NCBI GenBank assembly: GCA_000827495.1
Contig: KN817619.1
Span: 62,001 to 126,000 of the forward strand
Source: Hypholoma sublateritium FD-334 SS-4
Lineage: Eukaryota; Basidiomycota; Agaricomycetes; Agaricales; Strophariaceae
Direction: 5' to 3'
DNA: 64,000 bases
Below the pieces are notes generated by a model. It saw only the letters and a program-made list of their open reading frames with translations, did no database searches and was not told where the DNA came from. Position numbers and translations under genes: made by a program. Every line of letters begins with the position of its first letter. The stretch's first letter is position 1. Shown piece by piece: positions 60,631 through 64,000 of the stretch.

Positions 60631-61223
60631 CTTGGTGCCCATAAGTTCCAAGTTTGTTCCAAGCACACGAGGAGAAGACGAACGTAAATAGCATAAATGT
60701 CTCTTTGTTTCAGAGTGAAGGAGGGAATACTGCGTTAACTGAAGGTAAAGAAAACAATTTGCATCTGCCGAGCAGCCGAAGTGATGATTCCAAGTCCGCA
60801 TGAGAACGGACTTTTACAAGGCACACGAGCAGACAAGCCCGCCCCATCGGGGAGCTTGGCGATGAGTTCTTGAGTACTTGAGTCCTTGAGGTATAATTGC
60901 CGCGTAAAATGGGTACAGTCAAATCCCCAGTTTCCATGTCGGAATTCTATGCCGAGCAGCCGAAGGTGACATTTGGTTCAAGGTCCGCTCGCCTGTCATA
61001 CTGTGCGAGCTGTGCATTCTGAAGTCTACATGCTTCCTCCCATATTTGTCATTGTTCCAAGCTCTCCAAGCCGCTGAGTCTCCGCCGGGTACCATGTTGG
61101 TGGTCGCAAATAGCCTATTCAAGCATTTCTTGGGACATAGGCGCATTCTCCGTCTCTCTCCGGCCCAAATTAGCGCTTGGCCATCACGGGCAACCAAACC
61201 GGCGCGCAGCGGCAGCGAAACAG
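60631..61223. repeat. Direct duplication, copy 1 (orphan promoter copy)
   Basis: It begins at cttggtgcccataagtt and ends at gcgcagcggcagcgaaacag. It matches 61547-62202 with moderate divergence, including tttgtttcagagtgaagga, ggtataattgccgcgtaaaa and ctccaag...ctccgccgg blocks. It carries no gene; copy 2 immediately precedes the DUF7704-like gene. Confidence 0.8.
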
Positions 61224-61546
61224 CTCTCGTAATCTGGTGTGCACGAGATTCGAGTATGACCCCGGAGTGTAATCTACGTACCAGAAAGCGTGGTTGACGA
61301 AAACTCCGTGGAAATTTCTCTAATCACGCCAATGCTGAGCGCTGAGCGCTGAGGCCCTGAGGGGGAATCTGCTCTCCGGGAATTGGCACTCGAGCAAATC
61401 CAAAAGTATGTTATCATTTTTTCTACCGTCTTGCACCTCTTTACAACATTCTTCAGGTCCTTCCATGATATGGTCTCACCATCTTGGCGGCTGGCCTGGT
61501 GATTTTGAGTACGGAGCTGCGGTTTCCAACACAAAAACTCTCCCGC
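61224..61546. other. Spacer between the two direct repeats
   Basis: About 320 bases with no gene and no match in the duplicated units; holds a short repeated gctgagcgctgagg near 61335. Confidence 0.4.
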
Positions 61547-62202
61547 CTTGGTGCCCATAAGTTATAAGTTTGTTCCAAGCACACGAGGGGAGGATGAACT
61601 TAAATAGCATAAATGCCTCTTTGTTTCAGAGTGAAGGAGGGAATACTGCGTTGACTGAAGATAAAGAATATGATTGCATCTGCCGAGTAGCCGAAGTAGT
61701 AATTACAAGTCCGCATGAGAACGGAATTTTACATAGCACACGAGCAGAAAAGCCCACCCCGTCGGGGAGCTTGGCAGTGCTGGTGAGTCCGTGAGTCCTT
61801 GAGGTATAATTGCCGCGTAAAATGGACCAACCATCACGCAAGTACAGTCAGACGCTCTTTCCACTGACACCAAGTTTCCATGTCGAAGTTCCATGCCGAG
61901 ACGCCGAACATCACATACATTCAAAGTCCGCTCGCCTGTCATAATCTGTGTTTGAGCTGTCGTGTACATTCTGAAGTCCACATGCGTTTGTCATTGTTCG
62001 AACCTCTCCAAGTCCCTGCGTCTCCGCCGGAGACCATGCCTGTGGTCACAAATAGCCCATCCAAGCATTTCTTGGGGACACAGGCGCATTCTCCGTCTTT
62101 CTTCAGCCCAAAAAGTTAGAGCTTGGCCATCACGGGCACCGCGCAGCAGATTCCACGCCCAAAATACCGCAACCGAACCGGAGCGCAGCGGCAGCGAGAC
62201 AG
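61547..62202. repeat. Direct duplication, copy 2 (promoter of the DUF7704-like gene)
   Basis: Second copy of the 60631-61223 block, ending 28 bases before the start codon at 62231. The duplicated unit therefore corresponds to the promoter and 5' leader of that gene. Confidence 0.8.
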
Positions 62203-62230
62203 TTTCCAAGCCTGCTCCAACCACCACCAA

Positions 62231-62668
62231 ATGGCAGCTGCGATCCCGCTCTGGTACCGCCTCTTTTTCCTGTACATCGAGCCCCTCTCCGCGCTCGCGG
62301 GCGCGTACTACGCCGCCTTCCGCCCCGAGGACTACCTCGCGGACCTCTCCTTCGGCGACCTGAAGCCCAGCACGGCCCCGGCTCCCACACAGACGAACAT
62401 GGCGCTGCTCCAGCTCGCGAACCTCTACCTGCTCTTCGCACTCAATGAGCACTTCGTGCTGTCGTCGACCACCTCGCGCGTCACCTGGCGCCGGCTGCTC
62501 GTCGGGCTGCTCATCGCCGACTTCGGGCACCTCGTCACCATGGCACCGGCGGGCAGTGGTATCTTCTGGCGCGTTTGGGAGTGGAACGCGATGGCGTGGG
62601 GCAGTGTTGGGTTCGTGTACGCAGGGGCAACGACGCGGATGTGCTTCCTGGCTGGCGTGGGGCTGTAG
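62231..62668 (+). CDS. DUF7704-like small integral membrane protein
   Basis: 145 residues in one exon, from the first in-frame Met after the duplicated promoter block. Hydrophobic segments are seen near residues 8-27 (LFFLYIEPLSALAGAYYAAF), 55-75 (MALLQLANLYLLFALNEHFV) and 84-105 (LLVGLLIADFGHLVTM), with a fourth at the C-terminus, suggesting four membrane spans. The spacing and the IEP near the N-terminus fit the fungal DUF7704 family as I remember it; function unknown. GC-rich codon use. It lies 0.4 kb upstream of another membrane-protein gene on the same strand. Confidence 0.75.
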   Translation: MAAAIPLWYRLFFLYIEPLSALAGAYYAAFRPEDYLADLSFGDLKPSTAPAPTQTNMALLQLANLYLLFALNEHFVLSSTTSRVTWRRLLVGLLIADFGHLVTMAPAGSGIFWRVWEWNAMAWGSVGFVYAGATTRMCFLAGVGL

Positions 62669-63063
62669 TTGATTCGGTATGTTCACTGCGCATGATCTAT
62701 GAAGTATGAGGGGGCTGATACTGCCTCCCCTTATCAGATCATAGCTATGCCTTTGTATTACCTTTTGTGTGTAAATCCCCCCGGAGATCAGTGGCCACCG
62801 GTCGTCGATCATCCGTTAGCGCCCGTCCCGACGCGGATTTGTGCAGTGAACTACGCACAGGCTTGTGTTAGAGTGGAGAAACCCGTTTATTTTTACCCCT
62901 ACAGCGGAATGAGAACCCTCCTGACGTCCGGAATGAAGACCTCGCACACGAGCTAAGAACAGCCCGCCGCATGGCTGCATCACGCGCACCGACCGAACAG
63001 CACGAGGCGCTCCGCACAGTTCTTAACCGTACACCCCCTCCTACCCAGCCCATCTCCTCTACG
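62669..63063. other. Intergenic between two membrane-protein genes
   Basis: About 0.4 kb. In-frame Met codons at 62971 and after would extend the next gene upstream, but the signal peptide argues for the start at 63064. Confidence 0.4.
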
Positions 63064-64000
63064 ATGTTGCTATCGACGGCTCTATCGCACGCCGCATCGC
63101 TCGCCCTCGTGCTCTGCGTGCGGCGTGTACGCGCACTGACGAACGTGACAATCGACGACCAGAGCCCTTTGATCAGCTACGCGCCCGCGGGCAGCTGGGC
63201 GCGCATCAACGACTCGACCACGGCGACGCTCGACGTCGACGGCGGGCACATGCTCACAAGCGACCCCACGGCGACGGCCGTGCTCAACTTCACGGGTGCG
63301 TCTTTGTGCCTACTCCTGTGCGCTCGCGCGTTTATCTCATAAAATTCGCCTTTCAGGCGTCGCGGTGTATTTCCTGTCCGCGCGCTGGCCGTACAACGTG
63401 AGCAGCGCGGTGGCGCTCGACGATGGGCCTGCAGTGCTGCTCGACCTCACGGACCACACGCGCGCGGTGACGGATGGCGGGCCCGCGACCGTGAAGGCGG
63501 CCATCGTCGGGCAGGCCGTGGGGCTGCTGAACGTGACCCACACGCTGACGGTGTCCGTCGGCGCAGGGCAGCCGTTCGCAGTGGTGGATGCGATCATGTG
63601 CGTCGCTATGTCCTCATCCACATGGCTCTTTTAACTCCATCTTAGGTACACAGCTCTCAATGCGCACGACGCCGTCCCATCTAGCACGAATAGCACGCCG
63701 CCCACACAGCTCACGCCCGTTGCGCCCGCGTCCACCACCTCTCCAGCGTCCAATAAATCGCACAAAGCGCGCGCACTCGCCATCGCGCTCCCTATCGTCT
63801 TCGTGCTCCTCCTACTCCTGCTGCTCATCCTTCTCTTCCTCTTCCTGCGGCGCCGACGCGGCGCGCACACGAGCGCCCCGCCCGGGCCGACAGCGTACCC
63901 CTTCCCCGGCGCGGAGCACAGCCCGCTCGGCGGCGCGCGCACGATGCGCAATGCGTACGCCACCGGCGCGGACGGCGAGATCGGGCAGGAGGAGAAGGCC
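63064..64000 (+). CDS. Signal-peptide, single-pass membrane protein (partial, runs off window)
   Basis: Three exons in the window (63064-63295, 63357-63597, 63646 to the end). The start is chosen because it gives a signal peptide (LLSTALSHAASLALVLCV). An extracellular beta-rich domain follows (SPLISYAPAGSW, VAVYFLSARWPYNV, ALDDGPAVLLDLTDH) with several N-glycosylation sites (NVT, NDS, NFT, NVS). A Thr/Ser/Pro stalk leads to one transmembrane helix (IVFVLLLLLLLILLFLFL) and a stop-transfer RRRR. This layout is common in Agaricomycete plasma-membrane proteins of unknown function, loosely like a cell-wall sensor. The cytoplasmic tail continues beyond the window. GC-rich codon use. Confidence 0.75.

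Overview
Eukaryotic nuclear DNA from a filamentous basidiomycete, most likely an Agaricomycete. The basis is many short GT-AG introns (about 50-65 nt), tRNA genes with anticodon-loop introns, and a characteristic gene set: F-box proteins with an N-terminal coiled coil, NACHT (STAND/NLR-like) NTPases, metacaspases, a secreted GMC oxidoreductase, a Zn2Cys6 regulator, a small cysteine-rich secreted protein, and DUF6699-like and DUF7704-like proteins. Exon structures were assembled by hand from reading frame, splice sites and family motifs. Family assignments rest on recall, not on a database search.

Layout. 0.2-2.0 kb: a nine-exon gene fusing an arsenite methyltransferase (ArsM type) in frame to a Cdc25/Acr2-type rhodanese (arsenate reductase-like) domain. 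2.2-13.1 kb and 43.3-55.3 kb: two arms of a giant inverted duplication. Each arm carries the same three genes in mirror order: F-box, NACHT NTPase, metacaspase. In each arm NACHT and metacaspase share a strand and point inward, and the F-box gene is divergent from NACHT. The NACHT copies are nearly identical and even share nine N positions. The F-box and metacaspase copies are clearly more diverged.

The roughly 30 kb loop between the arms holds: a GC-rich island (14.2-24.8 kb) with degenerate satellite-like repeats around a four-zinc-finger gene; a six-exon glycolipid transfer protein (HET-C2/GLTP family) gene at 27.6-28.5 kb with a decayed copy of its 3' end beside it; a 15-exon Zn2Cys6 regulator (30.7-34.6 kb); a ten-exon GMC oxidoreductase (34.9-37.3 kb) convergent with it; a broken short-chain dehydrogenase (40.3-41.1 kb); and a small secreted protein (42.4-43.0 kb).

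Outside the right arm: tRNA-Tyr(GTA) and tRNA-Leu(TAG), both intron-bearing, flank a 776-bp foldback element. Then come a DUF6699-like gene, a second degenerate inverted-repeat element, a direct duplication of the 5' region of a DUF7704-like gene, that gene itself, and the start of a signal-peptide/single-pass membrane protein cut by the window end.

Main interpretation (inference): duplicated NACHT plus metacaspase modules around a HET-C2/GLTP homologue resemble the parts list of fungal heterokaryon incompatibility. In Podospora, the GLTP HET-C triggers cell death together with NACHT proteins HET-D/HET-E. The locus is therefore a candidate allorecognition or programmed-cell-death cluster. The shared Ns mean the assembly of the arms must be verified first.
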